NCBI RefSeq assembly: GCF_016722785.1
Contig: NZ_JAEQNE010000002.1
Location: 310,001 to 374,000, forward strand
DNA: 64,000 bases
Direction of reading: 5' to 3'
Origin: Ramlibacter monticola
GTDB lineage: Bacteria > Pseudomonadota > Gammaproteobacteria > Burkholderiales > Burkholderiaceae_C
Shown: positions 16,545-25,346 of the stretch, piece by piece
How positions within the stretch are numbered: the first letter of the stretch is position 1
Layout: each line of letters opens with the position of its first letter
Notes under the pieces: generated by a model
The model's input: the letters and a program-made list of their open reading frames with translations, nothing else
Told to the model about the DNA's origin: nothing
The model's database searches: none
Made by a program: the position numbers and the translations under genes

Positions 16545-17647
16545 GCACCGGACGCGTGGATTCGGTGCTCGTGATCGTCACGCGGCAGATCGGCGACGTG
16601 CTGCTCACGACCCCCCTGATCCACGCGGCCCGGCAGCGCTGGCCGGCGGCGACCATCGACGTCCTCGGCTTCGAAGGCACGCTGGGCATGCTGCGCGGCA
16701 ATCCGGACATCCACGAGCTGATCGCCACCCCGCCGCGGCTGGGCCTGAAAGGCGGGCTGCGCCTGATACGACGCCTGTGGCACCGCTACGACCTGGCCCT
16801 GGTGGCGGAAGCCAGCGACCGCGCCCACCTGATCGGCGCCGTCGCCTCGCGCTGCCGCGCCGGCCTGCTGCCCCCGCGGGGCGGCAGCAACGGCTGGAAG
16901 CGGCGCCTGCTGGCGCATGCCGTCACCACCTCGGGCGACCTCGGCGACGTGCACGTGGTGCAGGAGAAGCTGCAGCTGCTCGCGCCCTGGCAGTCCGGGC
17001 CGGCGGAGGCGAAGCTGGTGGCGCCGCCTTCGGAACCCCTGCCGCCGGCGCTGTCGCAGCGGCTCGCGCCCGGCTACGTGGTCGTCCACACCCCGTCGAT
17101 GTGGCCCTACAAGCAGTGGCCGCGCGAGCATTTCCGCGAGCTGGTCGGCCGGCTGGCCGAGGCCGGCCGGCAGGTGGTGCTGACCGGCGGGCCGGCGGCG
17201 GAAGACCGCGCCACCGTGGATGCGATGCGCGGCGCCGCGCCGGAAGACCGGCTGCTGGATGCCGGCGTCCTGAACTTCGGGCAGCTCGCCGGGCTGCTCC
17301 GCGGCGCCGCTCTCTACATCGGCCCCGACACCTCGGTGACTCATCTCGCGGCGGCCTGCGGCGTGCCGGTGCTCGCGATCTTCGGACCCACCAATCCGCA
17401 GCGCTGGGCGCCCTGGCCGGCGCTGCCGCGAGAACAGGTCGTGCACTGGCATCGCCGCAGCCCGGCGCAGGCCCTCGGCCAGGTCACCTTGATGCAGGCC
17501 GAACTGCCCTGCGTGCCCTGCGGCAAGGCCGGCTGCGAAGACCACCGCATGAGCCGCACCGACTGCCTGCCGGCGATCCGCCCCGAGCGCGTCGCCGACG
17601 AGGCGCTGCGGATCCTGCGCGCCCACTCCAAGACGAAGCCTTCCTGA
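16541..17647 (+). CDS. GT9-family heptosyltransferase-like enzyme
   Basis: A 368-residue GT-B enzyme of the heptosyltransferase family (WaaF/WaaQ/WaaC relatives). It has VLVIVTRQIGDVLLTTPLIHAAR at the N-terminus, a C-terminal ADP-heptose-binding fold with VVLTGGPAAEDRATV, and YIGPDTSVTHLAAACGVPVLAIFGPTNPQRWAPW. It starts with GTG inside the msbA stop (GTGA overlap), so the pair is coupled. The PCVPCGKAGCEDH cysteine cluster near the C-terminus is often seen in beta-proteobacterial members. It most likely adds heptose to the LPS core. Confidence 0.88.
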   Translation: MSTGRVDSVLVIVTRQIGDVLLTTPLIHAARQRWPAATIDVLGFEGTLGMLRGNPDIHELIATPPRLGLKGGLRLIRRLWHRYDLALVAEASDRAHLIGAVASRCRAGLLPPRGGSNGWKRRLLAHAVTTSGDLGDVHVVQEKLQLLAPWQSGPAEAKLVAPPSEPLPPALSQRLAPGYVVVHTPSMWPYKQWPREHFRELVGRLAEAGRQVVLTGGPAAEDRATVDAMRGAAPEDRLLDAGVLNFGQLAGLLRGAALYIGPDTSVTHLAAACGVPVLAIFGPTNPQRWAPWPALPREQVVHWHRRSPAQALGQVTLMQAELPCVPCGKAGCEDHRMSRTDCLPAIRPERVADEALRILRAHSKTKPS

Positions 17648-18639
17648 TGCCCGTGTATTCCAAGGTCCTCGTGGTCTGCCCCGGGAACGCCATGACGGCG
17701 GGACCGGAGGCGCTGCACCAGCTCGTCGCCGACGCCAATGCGCTCGGCCAGCCGGCCCAGATCGTCTACCACCCCTTCGACCGCAGCTTCGAGACCCCCG
17801 GCCCCTATCGCAAGCACGGCGCGCCGGTCGGCCGCTACGCCGACGAGCCCGGCACGCTGATCCTCTTCCCCGAGATCTTCACGCCCCAGGCCCTGCAGGT
17901 GCGGCACGCCGAGCCGGCGATCTGGTGGATGTCGATCAACAACTTCACCGGCGTGCGCTACGGCCGGCCGTGGCGCGACAAGCTGCGCTACTGGAAGTAC
18001 GTGCTGCAGGGCAAGCGCCCCTGGGGCGGCGTGCGCGCCCTCGCCCACCTGCGCCAGTTCGCGCAGAGCGACTACGCGCGCGACTTCCTGGCCGGCCATG
18101 GCCTCGCTTCGGAGCCGCTGTCGGACCCGATCCCGGTCTACACCGATCCGGCCTATGTGGCTTCGCTGGCGCCCCGGCTGGCCGCCGCGCAGCGGGACGA
18201 CACGATCCTGTACAACCCGACCAAGGGCGCGGCCATCACCGCGCGGCTGATGGCGGCCTATCCGCAGTGGCGCTTCCGGCCCCTGCGCGGCCTGGACCGC
18301 GAGCAGCTGGCGCAGGCCTTCCTGGACGCGAAGCTGTACATCGACTTCGGCCACCATCCGGGCAAGGACCGCCTGCCGCGCGAGGCGGCGATCCACGGCT
18401 GCTGCGTGGTCACGGCGCGGCACGGCTCGGCGGCCAACCCGGTGGACGTGCCGATCCCCGGGCGCTTCAAGCTCGACGTGAAGGACCCGCAGTTCGTGCA
18501 GCGCTTCGGCGAGCGCGTGAACGAGGTGTTCGGCAACTTCGAGGCCAGTTCGCGCGAACTGGCGGGCTACCGCGAGACGATCGCGCAGGAGCCGGCCACC
18601 TTCCGGCGGCACGTCGCCGCGGCGTTCAGGCTCTCGTAG
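17647..18639 (+). CDS. Probable glycosyltransferase of the LPS cluster (family not assigned)
   Basis: A 330-residue soluble protein coupled to the GT9 gene by an ATGA overlap. The fold reads as GT-B: an N-terminal half with VLVVCPGNAMTAGPEALHQL and LILFPEIFTPQAL, and a C-terminal half with ILYNPTKG, then LYIDFGHHPGKDRLPREAAIHG, the glutamate-containing donor site common in retaining GT-B enzymes. I know no named family match. The gene position argues for LPS or capsule sugar transfer; donor and linkage are unknown. Confidence 0.6.
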   Translation: MPVYSKVLVVCPGNAMTAGPEALHQLVADANALGQPAQIVYHPFDRSFETPGPYRKHGAPVGRYADEPGTLILFPEIFTPQALQVRHAEPAIWWMSINNFTGVRYGRPWRDKLRYWKYVLQGKRPWGGVRALAHLRQFAQSDYARDFLAGHGLASEPLSDPIPVYTDPAYVASLAPRLAAAQRDDTILYNPTKGAAITARLMAAYPQWRFRPLRGLDREQLAQAFLDAKLYIDFGHHPGKDRLPREAAIHGCCVVTARHGSAANPVDVPIPGRFKLDVKDPQFVQRFGERVNEVFGNFEASSRELAGYRETIAQEPATFRRHVAAAFRLS

Positions 18640-18645
18640 TTCGCG

Positions 18646-18735
18646 TCAGAGCAGCACGATGTCGTACTGCTCTAGGTGCGCTTTGGCGGCCTGACGGCCG
18701 CCGCGCGCTCAGAGCAGCACGATGTCGTACTGCTC
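18646..18735. repeat. 27-bp direct duplication of the rng 3' end around a hairpin
   Basis: Copies at 18646-18672 and 18709-18735 are identical over 27 bases. Each is nearly palindromic (GAGCAG...CTGCTC around ACGATGTCGT) and, on the minus strand, encodes EQYDIVLL-stop, the last codons of rng. Between them lies a perfect 7-bp hairpin GGCGGCC-TGAC-GGCCGCC (18685-18702). The outer copy is a stray second end for the gene. Confidence 0.9.
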
Positions 18736-20184
18736 CTGCCCCATCGCGCTTTCGCTCTGCAGGGAGATCGGCTTGCCGATGAAGTCCGACAGCCCCGCGA
18801 GGTGCTGGCTCTCCTCGTCGAGGAACAGCTCGATCACCTTGGGGGCGGCGATCACCCGGTACTCGCGCGGGTTGAACTGGCGGGCCTCGCGCAGGATCTC
18901 GCGCAGGATGTCGTAGGCCACGGTGCGCGGGGTGCGCACCGTGCCCTTGCCCTGGCAGACCGGACAGGGCTCGCACAGCATGTGGGCCAGCGACTCGCGG
19001 GTGCGCTTGCGCGTCATCTCCACCAGCCCGAGCTGCGAGAAGCCGCCCGACATGGTCTTCACGCGGTCGCGCGCGAGCTGCTTGCGGAATTCCCCCAGCA
19101 CCGCCTCGCGGTGGTCCTCGCGCTGCATGTCGATGAAGTCGAGGATGATGATGCCGCCCAGGTTGCGCAGGCGCAGCTGCCGCGCGATCGCCTGCGCGGC
19201 CTCGAGGTTGGTCTTGAAGATCGTCTCGTCGAAGTTGCGCGAGCCGACGTAGCCGCCGGTGTTGACGTCGATCGTCGTGAGCGCCTCGGTCTGGTCGACG
19301 ATCAGGTAGCCGCCCGACTTCAGGTCCACCCGCCGGCCCAGCGCCTTGGCGATCTCCTCATCGATCGAGAACAGGTCGAAGATCGGCCGCTCCCCCTTGT
19401 ACAGCTGCAGCTTCGCGGCGGCGGCCGGCATGAATTCCTGCCCGAAGGCCTGCAGCAGCACGAACTGCTCGCGCGAGTCGATCCGGATCGCCTGCGTCTG
19501 GTCGGTGACGAGGTCGCGCAGCACCCGCTGCAGCAGGTTCAGGTCCTGGTGCAGCATCGAGGTCGGCGGCAGGCGCGTGGCGGACTCGCGGATTCGCGCC
19601 CAGGTCTTGCGCAGGTAGGCGATGTCCTCGGCGAGCTCGGCGTCCGAGGCGTCCTCGCCGTTGGTGCGCAGGATGAAGCCGCCCCCCGCGTCGCCAACCA
19701 GCTTGTTCAGGCGCTTGCGCAGGGCGTCGCGCTGCTCGGAGGGGATCTTCTGCGACACGCCCACGTGGTCGTCCTGCGGCAGGAACACCAGCAGGCGGCC
19801 GGCGATGCTGATCTGGGTGGACAGGCGCGCGCCCTTGGTGCCGATCGGGTCCTTGATCACCTGCACCATGAGCGACTGGCCTTCGAAGACCTGCTTCTCG
19901 ATCGGCACCGGCGCCTGCGCGTTGCGCGCCAGCCCCGGGGGCTCGCCATCGGGCTGCCGCTGCCACACGTCCGCCACGTGCAGGAAGGCCGCGCGTTCCA
20001 GCCCCATGTCGATGAAGGCCGACTGCATGCCGGGCAGCACGCGCGCGACCTTGCCGAGGTAGACGTTGCCGACGAGCCCGCGCTCCAGCGTGCGTTCCAC
20101 GTGCAGTTCCTGCACGGCGCCGTTCTCGACGATCGCGACCCGCGTCTCCTGCGGGGACCAATTCAACAGGATGTCCTGCTGCAT
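18709..20184 (-). CDS. rng: Ribonuclease G (RNase E/G family)
   Basis: Endoribonuclease that matures the 16S rRNA 5' end and degrades mRNA. The 491-residue protein contains the S1-like RNA-binding part (YLGKVARVLPGMQSAFIDMGLERAAFLHVAD interrupted by a short insert), the catalytic metal aspartates in DVNTGG (TTIDVNTGGYVG) and in IIILDFIDM, and the zinc-link motif CPVCQG. It lacks the long scaffold tail of RNase E, so it is RNase G. The ATG at 20184 (MQQDILLNW) is chosen because homologues start there. In relatives rng usually follows maf directly; here about 4.5 kb separate them. Confidence 0.95.
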   Translation of the reverse strand: MQQDILLNWSPQETRVAIVENGAVQELHVERTLERGLVGNVYLGKVARVLPGMQSAFIDMGLERAAFLHVADVWQRQPDGEPPGLARNAQAPVPIEKQVFEGQSLMVQVIKDPIGTKGARLSTQISIAGRLLVFLPQDDHVGVSQKIPSEQRDALRKRLNKLVGDAGGGFILRTNGEDASDAELAEDIAYLRKTWARIRESATRLPPTSMLHQDLNLLQRVLRDLVTDQTQAIRIDSREQFVLLQAFGQEFMPAAAAKLQLYKGERPIFDLFSIDEEIAKALGRRVDLKSGGYLIVDQTEALTTIDVNTGGYVGSRNFDETIFKTNLEAAQAIARQLRLRNLGGIIILDFIDMQREDHREAVLGEFRKQLARDRVKTMSGGFSQLGLVEMTRKRTRESLAHMLCEPCPVCQGKGTVRTPRTVAYDILREILREARQFNPREYRVIAAPKVIELFLDEESQHLAGLSDFIGKPISLQSESAMGQEQYDIVLL

Positions 20185-20264
20185 GTTGTTGTGTGCGGCT
20201 CCTCGGCGACAGGATAACGCATGAGCCGGTACACTGGGTCTTCCCTCGTATCCTGCAGGCACCC

Positions 20265-21665
20265 GTGTCCAGCCCCACCCTGAAGTTCCTCGAAGGCGGC
20301 GGCGCGATGGGCGAGCGCATCCGCAATTTCGACTGGGCCGGGCACCCGCTCGGGCCGCCCGCGCATTGGCCCGAGGCGCTGCGCATGGCGCTGAGCCTCT
20401 GCCTCCACTCCAGCTTCCCCACGGCGATCTACTGGGGCCCGGAGTTCCACATCCTCTACAACGACGCCTGGTCGGAGATCCCGGCGGAGAAGCACCCCTG
20501 GATCCTCGGCCAGCCCGGTCGCGTCGGCTGGCCCGACATCTGGGACATCGTCGGGCCGCAACTGCAGCAGGTCGTGGCGGCCGGCACCGGCCTCGCCCTG
20601 TACGACCAGATGCTGCCCATGTTCCGCGGCGGGCAGGCGCGGGAAACGTGGTGGAACTACAGCCTCACGCCGATCCGCAGCCCGGACCACAGCATCGGCG
20701 GCGTCTTCAACCAGGGCAACGAGATCACCCAGCTGGTGTTCGCCCGCCGCGAACGCGAGGCCGAGCTTGACCGCTGGCGGGACCTGTTCCAGCAGGCGCC
20801 GGTGCCGGTGGCGCTCCTGCGGGGGCCGGAACACGTCTTCGAGTTCGCCAACGGCGCCTATACGCAGCTGGTGGGCGGCCGCGAGGTCACCGGCAAGCCG
20901 CTGCGCGTGGCACTGCCCGAGGTCGTGGAGCAGGGCTTCATCGAGCTGCTGGACGGCGTCCGCCGCAGCGGCGAGGCCTACATCGGCGCCGGCGCCAGGG
21001 TGAAGCTGCAGCGCGTGGCGGAAGGCCCGGTGGAGGAGCGCGTGCTGGACTACATCTTCCAGCCCATGCGCGACGCCGCCGGCGAAGTCGACGCTGTGCT
21101 GGTGCTGGCCACCGACGTGACCGACCGGGCGCGCGCCGAATCGGCCCTGCGCCTGTCGAACTGGCAGCTCGGCGAGGAACGGGCGCGGCTGGCGGCCCTG
21201 ATCGAGGCCGAACAGCGGGCCCGGCTCGCGCTGCGCCGCTTCAACGAGACGCTGGAGGCGCAGGTGAAGAGCCGCACGGCCGATCTCACGCGGGCGCTGG
21301 AGGCCCAGCACGCCGCGGCCGAAAGGCTGCGCGCCGCCTTCGCGAGCGACCTGATCTTCCAGGGCTTCATGGACGTGGACGGCACCCTGCGCGACGCCAA
21401 CCCGGCCTCGCTGGCGGCGATCCGCTGCCGGCTCGAGGAGGTGGTCAGCCGGCCCTTCTGGGAGACGCCCTGGTTCACGGCGACGGAGGGCGCGCCCGAG
21501 CGCATCCGCGCGGCGGTGGTGGAGGCGCGCCAGGGCCGCACCGTGCGCGGCACCATGTCGGTCCGGCTGCCCGGCGGCGAGCGGGGCTTCCGCTTCTCGA
21601 TCCGCCCGGTTTCCAACGCCCGCGGTGAGATCGTCGGCCTGGTGCCGGAGGCGATCCCCGAGTAG
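20265..21665 (+). CDS. PAS-domain sensor protein lacking a kinase domain (probably truncated)
   Basis: About 466 residues with two N-terminal PAS domains (near 15-155 and 165-310), a coiled coil (RLAALIEAEQRARLALRRFNE..., 325-375) and a third PAS domain (380-466). The last residues GEIVGLVPEAIPE stop exactly where homologues continue into LVPEGIDIT and a histidine kinase. No HisKA or HATPase motifs follow in any frame before the next gene. The GTG at 20265 is the preferred start; ATG at 20307 is possible. The start diverges from rng. It might act as a soluble sensor, but loss of the output half is the simpler reading. Confidence 0.72.
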   Translation: MSSPTLKFLEGGGAMGERIRNFDWAGHPLGPPAHWPEALRMALSLCLHSSFPTAIYWGPEFHILYNDAWSEIPAEKHPWILGQPGRVGWPDIWDIVGPQLQQVVAAGTGLALYDQMLPMFRGGQARETWWNYSLTPIRSPDHSIGGVFNQGNEITQLVFARREREAELDRWRDLFQQAPVPVALLRGPEHVFEFANGAYTQLVGGREVTGKPLRVALPEVVEQGFIELLDGVRRSGEAYIGAGARVKLQRVAEGPVEERVLDYIFQPMRDAAGEVDAVLVLATDVTDRARAESALRLSNWQLGEERARLAALIEAEQRARLALRRFNETLEAQVKSRTADLTRALEAQHAAAERLRAAFASDLIFQGFMDVDGTLRDANPASLAAIRCRLEEVVSRPFWETPWFTATEGAPERIRAAVVEARQGRTVRGTMSVRLPGGERGFRFSIRPVSNARGEIVGLVPEAIPE

Positions 21666-21714
21666 CCCCAAAGTCCCATTGGCCGGGCTGGGGCCGCCCC
21701 CTAGCCTCTGCAGC

Positions 21715-23058
21715 ATGTTGTCGAACCCGTTGCGACGCTGCGGCGCTCGAGTCCCCGCGACCCTCCTCGCCATCGCGGCCGCAGCCGCGCTGGCGGCCTT
21801 CGCTCCCGTGCCGGTGTTCGCGCAGGCGCCCGCCGCCCCGGTCGCGGCTGCGCCGCCCATGAACGCGCAGGACCTGGAGCAGCTGGTGGGCCGGATCGCC
21901 CTCTACCCGGACGACCTGGTCGCGGTCATCCTGCCCGCCTCGACGAACCCGCTGCAGATCGTGCAGGCCGACCGCTTCCTCGAGCAGCGCAAGGCGAATC
22001 CCAAGCTGGAACTCCCCGCCGGCTGGGACGACCCGGTGAAGACGCTCTGCAACTACCCGGACATCGTGAAGATGATGAGCCAGGACCTCGACTGGACGGC
22101 GCAACTCGGCGAGGCGGTGGTGGCCGACACCGGCGAGGTGCTGGAGGCGGTCCAGGCGTTCCGCCGCCGCGCCCAGCAGGCGGGCAACCTCAAGTCCGAC
22201 GAGAAGACCAAGGTGGTGGTGGAGCAGCAGCAGATCGTCATCCAGCCGGCCGACCCGCAGGTGATCTACGTGCCCCAGTACAACCCGCAGACCGTCGTCG
22301 TCCAGGGCGGCTATCCGGCCTATGCCTACTACCCGACGCCCTACCCGTCCTACTACTACCCGTATGCGCCGGGTGCGGCCTTCGCCACGGGCGTCATCTG
22401 GGGCGCCGCGCTGGGAGCGATCTGGAACGGTGGCCACTACCACGGCGGCGGCAACACGATCAACATCGACCGCAATACCAACATCCAGGGCGGCGACCGC
22501 GAACGCAACGTCGACCGCGGCGACCGCACCAACGTCCGCGGCGGCGACCGCACCAATGTCTCCGGCGGCGACCGCAACGTCGGCTCCGGCAACCGGGGCG
22601 GCTCGACGCAGTGGCAATCGAACAAGAAACCCGGCCAGGTGAGCGGCTCGGTCGGGGCGGGCAACCGCACCCGGGCCGGCGACTCGCGGCCGGGCGCCGG
22701 CGGCAGCGCACTGGGTGCCGGGGCGTCGGGCGGCGGCTTGGACCGCGGCGGCGCCGGCGCCGGCGGGCGCGCGGGCACCCAACCCGCGGCCGGCAACCGC
22801 GCTGGCGGGGGCGGGGGCGGCTTCGAGAACATGGGATCGGCCCGGCAGACCCAGATGGACAGCTCGCGGGGTGCCGCCAGCCGCGGGTCGGCCGGCGTCA
22901 GCAGCCGGCCTTCGCCGAGCGCCGGCGGTGGCGGCGCCCGGGCCTCCGGTGGTTTCAGCGGCGGCGGCGGCGGTGCGCGTGCCGGCGGCGGTGGCGGTGG
23001 AGGCGCACGTGGCGGCGGCGGTGGTGGTCGCGGCGGCGGCGGCGGTGGCAGACGTTAA
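21715..23058 (+). CDS. DUF3300 family secreted protein with glycine-rich tail
   Basis: A 447-residue protein: signal peptide (about 1-36, ending VFAQ), a DUF3300 domain (roughly 50-220) with LEQLVGRIALYPDDLVAVILPAST, YPDIVKMMSQDLDWTAQLGEA and VIYVPQYNPQTV, a Tyr/Pro segment YPTPYPSYYYPYAPG, GGDR repeats, and then a long Gly/Arg/Ser-rich disordered tail. The domain's function is unknown. It precedes a DUF2950 gene by 13 bases, a pairing found repeatedly in proteobacteria, so the two products probably act together in the periplasm or outer surface. Confidence 0.88.
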   Translation: MLSNPLRRCGARVPATLLAIAAAAALAAFAPVPVFAQAPAAPVAAAPPMNAQDLEQLVGRIALYPDDLVAVILPASTNPLQIVQADRFLEQRKANPKLELPAGWDDPVKTLCNYPDIVKMMSQDLDWTAQLGEAVVADTGEVLEAVQAFRRRAQQAGNLKSDEKTKVVVEQQQIVIQPADPQVIYVPQYNPQTVVVQGGYPAYAYYPTPYPSYYYPYAPGAAFATGVIWGAALGAIWNGGHYHGGGNTINIDRNTNIQGGDRERNVDRGDRTNVRGGDRTNVSGGDRNVGSGNRGGSTQWQSNKKPGQVSGSVGAGNRTRAGDSRPGAGGSALGAGASGGGLDRGGAGAGGRAGTQPAAGNRAGGGGGGFENMGSARQTQMDSSRGAASRGSAGVSSRPSPSAGGGGARASGGFSGGGGGARAGGGGGGGARGGGGGGRGGGGGGRR

Positions 23059-23071
23059 GGAGCGAGCGACC

Positions 23072-23962
23072 ATGCGATCCACACTGGCCCTTGCAGCAGC
23101 GCTGCTGTTCCCCCTGGCGGCGCTCGCGCAGCAGACCACCTACCCCACCCCCGAGGCGGCGGTCGACGCCTTGCAGCGCGCCCTGCAAGCCGACGACGAG
23201 GCCGCGCTCGGCGGAATGTTCGGCGAGAAGTACCGCAACGTGATCACCAGCGGCGACGCGGCTTACGACAAGGCGCGCCGCGCCGATGCGGCGGCGGCGC
23301 TGGCCACCCGCAAGCGCCTGGAGGAACTGGGCGCCGACAAGCGCATCGTGCGCATGGGCGTCCAGGACTGGCCGTTCGCGATCCCGCTCGTGCGGGAGGG
23401 CGTGGGCTGGCGCTTCGCGACCGAACAGGGCGCGGAGGAACTCCAGAACCGGCGCGTCGGCGCCAACGAGCGCAATGCCATTTACGTCATGCGCGCGATC
23501 GTCGATGCGCAGCGGCGTTACGCGGAAGTCGACCGCGCCGGCGACGGCGTGCTGCAGTACGCGAAGAAGCTGGGCAGCTCGCCGGGCAAGCACGACGGCC
23601 TCTACTGGTCGGCCGATGCCGGCGGGGACGAACCGAGCCCGCTGGGTCCGCTGGTGGCCAAGGCCTCGACCGAACTCGCGGGCCGCCACGAAGGCGAACC
23701 CTATGGCGGCTATCGCTTCCGCATCCTCACGCGCCAGGGCGCGAACGCCCCCGGCGGCGCGTACAGCTACGTGATCAACAACCGGATGATCGCCGGCTTC
23801 GCCGCCGTCGCGACGCCCGCCGAGTGGGGCAGGACGGGCGTGATGAGCTTCCTCATCAGCCACAACGGCAAGCTGTACGAGAAGAACCTGGGGCCGAAGC
23901 CGCCCGTGATCAGCAGCTTCGACCCGGGGCCGGGCTGGAAAGAGGTGCCCGCCGGGCAATGA
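23072..23962 (+). CDS. DUF2950 family periplasmic protein
   Basis: A 296-residue protein with a signal peptide (1-19, ending ALAQ) and the DUF2950 body: YPTPEAAVDALQRALQADD, QRRYAEVDRAGDGVLQYAKK, HDGLYWSADAGGDEPSPLGPL, and the final GVMSFLISHNGKLYEKNLG. The family has no known activity. AAGGAG sits seven bases upstream of the ATG. It is coupled to the DUF3300 gene and followed by a strong terminator, so the two form one operon. Confidence 0.88.
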   Translation: MRSTLALAAALLFPLAALAQQTTYPTPEAAVDALQRALQADDEAALGGMFGEKYRNVITSGDAAYDKARRADAAAALATRKRLEELGADKRIVRMGVQDWPFAIPLVREGVGWRFATEQGAEELQNRRVGANERNAIYVMRAIVDAQRRYAEVDRAGDGVLQYAKKLGSSPGKHDGLYWSADAGGDEPSPLGPLVAKASTELAGRHEGEPYGGYRFRILTRQGANAPGGAYSYVINNRMIAGFAAVATPAEWGRTGVMSFLISHNGKLYEKNLGPKPPVISSFDPGPGWKEVPAGQ

Positions 23963-23985
23963 TCGCGCCACAGCCGTCAACAGGA

Positions 23986-24009
23986 AAACGGCCCCGGAAG
24001 GGGCCGTTT
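23986..24009 (+). terminator. Bidirectional intrinsic terminator
   Basis: A 10-bp stem AAACGGCCCC / GGGGCCGTTT with a GGAA loop, between the rightward DUF2950 gene and the leftward gene ending at 24035. Its A and T flanks allow it to serve both. Confidence 0.85.
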
Positions 24010-24034
24010 CGCTTGGCATAGTGAGCCGCGCGGG

Positions 24035-24655
24035 CTACTTCGCCGGTTCCACCTTCACGGCCAGCGACTCGCTGTAGAGGGCCTGCACCTGGTCGCCCTT
24101 CTTGATGTTCTTCAGCTGCTCGGCGTCTTCCACGGCGAGGTCCACCAGGTTGCCGGCGGGCCCGCGCAGGGTGACGAGCTTCTTCTTCGCGTCGACGCTC
24201 ACCACGTCGGCCAGCACCGTGACCTTGCGCACGGCCTCGCCGCCCGGCTTCTGCCCCGGCTCGGCCCGCTTCACCGTCTCGCCGCCGGTGGAAGTGGCCG
24301 TGGACCCCCCGCCCTTCTTCAGTTCCAGCGCAATGGCCTGGGAGTATTCGGCCGTCACCTTGTCGCCCACCTTCAGCTGGTCGAAGTTGCGGACTTCGTC
24401 GCTCAGCGTGATGTTCACGGTCTTGCCGTCCTGGCGCTTCAGCACGATGTTGCGGGTGGCCGGCTCGATGGAAACGATGGTGGCGGTGGTCTTGAGCGTG
24501 CCTTCGCCCATCGCCTTGCCGGGCGAGGCCGAGCTCGAGCCGCTCAGGGTCGCGGGCGGCATGTCGCCGGCAGGCTTCTGTGCGGCGGCGGGCAGCCAGG
24601 CGCCGGCCAGCAATGCGCAGGCGAGGACATGTTGGGCTCTTGTAGGGAAGCGCAT
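24035..24655 (-). CDS. Secreted protein with two tandem OB-like repeats
   Basis: A 206-residue protein with a signal peptide (1-25, ending AAAQ) and two similar halves. Residues about 57-112 (TATIVSIEPATRNIVLKR..., ending EYSQAIALELK) and about 147-204 (VLADVVSVDAKKKLVTLRG..., ending LYSESLAVKVE) align along their lengths, indicating internal duplication. Each half resembles a small OB/S1-like barrel that ends in a KVGD or KKGD turn. I do not recognise a named family. It lies 82 bases after maf on the same strand, so it may share the leftward transcript. Confidence 0.7.
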   Translation of the reverse strand: MRFPTRAQHVLACALLAGAWLPAAAQKPAGDMPPATLSGSSSASPGKAMGEGTLKTTATIVSIEPATRNIVLKRQDGKTVNITLSDEVRNFDQLKVGDKVTAEYSQAIALELKKGGGSTATSTGGETVKRAEPGQKPGGEAVRKVTVLADVVSVDAKKKLVTLRGPAGNLVDLAVEDAEQLKNIKKGDQVQALYSESLAVKVEPAK

Positions 24656-24737
24656 GGAGGTCTCCAGATGGAAGGGGAACCCCCGCAGGATCACGGCGCC
24701 CGACGGTCGCTGCAATGGGACTTCAGGCCCATGCGCG

Positions 24738-25346
24738 TCACGCGGCCATGCGGACGCGGGCCGCCTGCAACAGCCGGGCGGTCTCGTGCAAGGGCAGGCC
24801 CATGATGCCGGTGTAGGAGCCGTCGATGCGCGCGATGTGCGCCGCCGCGCGGCCCTGCACCGCATAGGCGCCCGCCTTGCCCATGGGCTCGCCGCTGGCC
24901 ACGTAGGCGCGGATCTGCGCCGGGCTCAGGGCGGCGAAGGTCACGCGCGAATCGCTCAGCGCGTCGAGGCGACGGCGCCCCGCCTGGACGGCCACGGCGG
25001 TGAGCACCCGGTGCGTGTGGGCCGACAGCTCGCGCAGCATGCGGGCCGCGTCACGCCCGTCCTCGGGCTTGCCGTAGATGGTGCGCCCCAGCGCCACCGT
25101 GGTGTCGGAACACAGCACCGGGGCGGAAGGCAGCCCCCGGCGCGCGAGGCGGGCGACCGCGGCATCGAGCTTCAAGCCGGTGACGCGCCGCACGTAGGCG
25201 GCCGGCGCCTCGCCGGGCTTCACGGCCTCCAGGGCCTCGCTGTCCTCGCCCGCGTCGGGCAGCAGCAGCTCGTAGCGCACGCCCAGCTGCTCCAGCAGCT
25301 GGCGCCGGCGCGGGCTCTGGGAGGCGAGGTAGACGAACTCATTCAC
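24738..25346 (-). CDS. maf: Maf/YhdE-type nucleotide pyrophosphatase
   Basis: Hydrolyses dTTP/UTP or modified nucleotides to monophosphates (house-cleaning). The 202-residue protein has the family start [17 protein letters not shown], the acidic CSDTTVAL motif, [13 protein letters not shown], and the [13 protein letters not shown] segment with the catalytic Lys and Gln, then [16 protein letters not shown]. These residues fit the dTTP/UTP subgroup (YhdE) better than YceF (inference). It overlaps rlmH by eight bases. Confidence 0.93.
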   Translation of the reverse strand: MNEFVYLASQSPRRRQLLEQLGVRYELLLPDAGEDSEALEAVKPGEAPAAYVRRVTGLKLDAAVARLARRGLPSAPVLCSDTTVALGRTIYGKPEDGRDAARMLRELSAHTHRVLTAVAVQAGRRRLDALSDSRVTFAALSPAQIRAYVASGEPMGKAGAYAVQGRAAAHIARIDGSYTGIMGLPLHETARLLQAARVRMAA

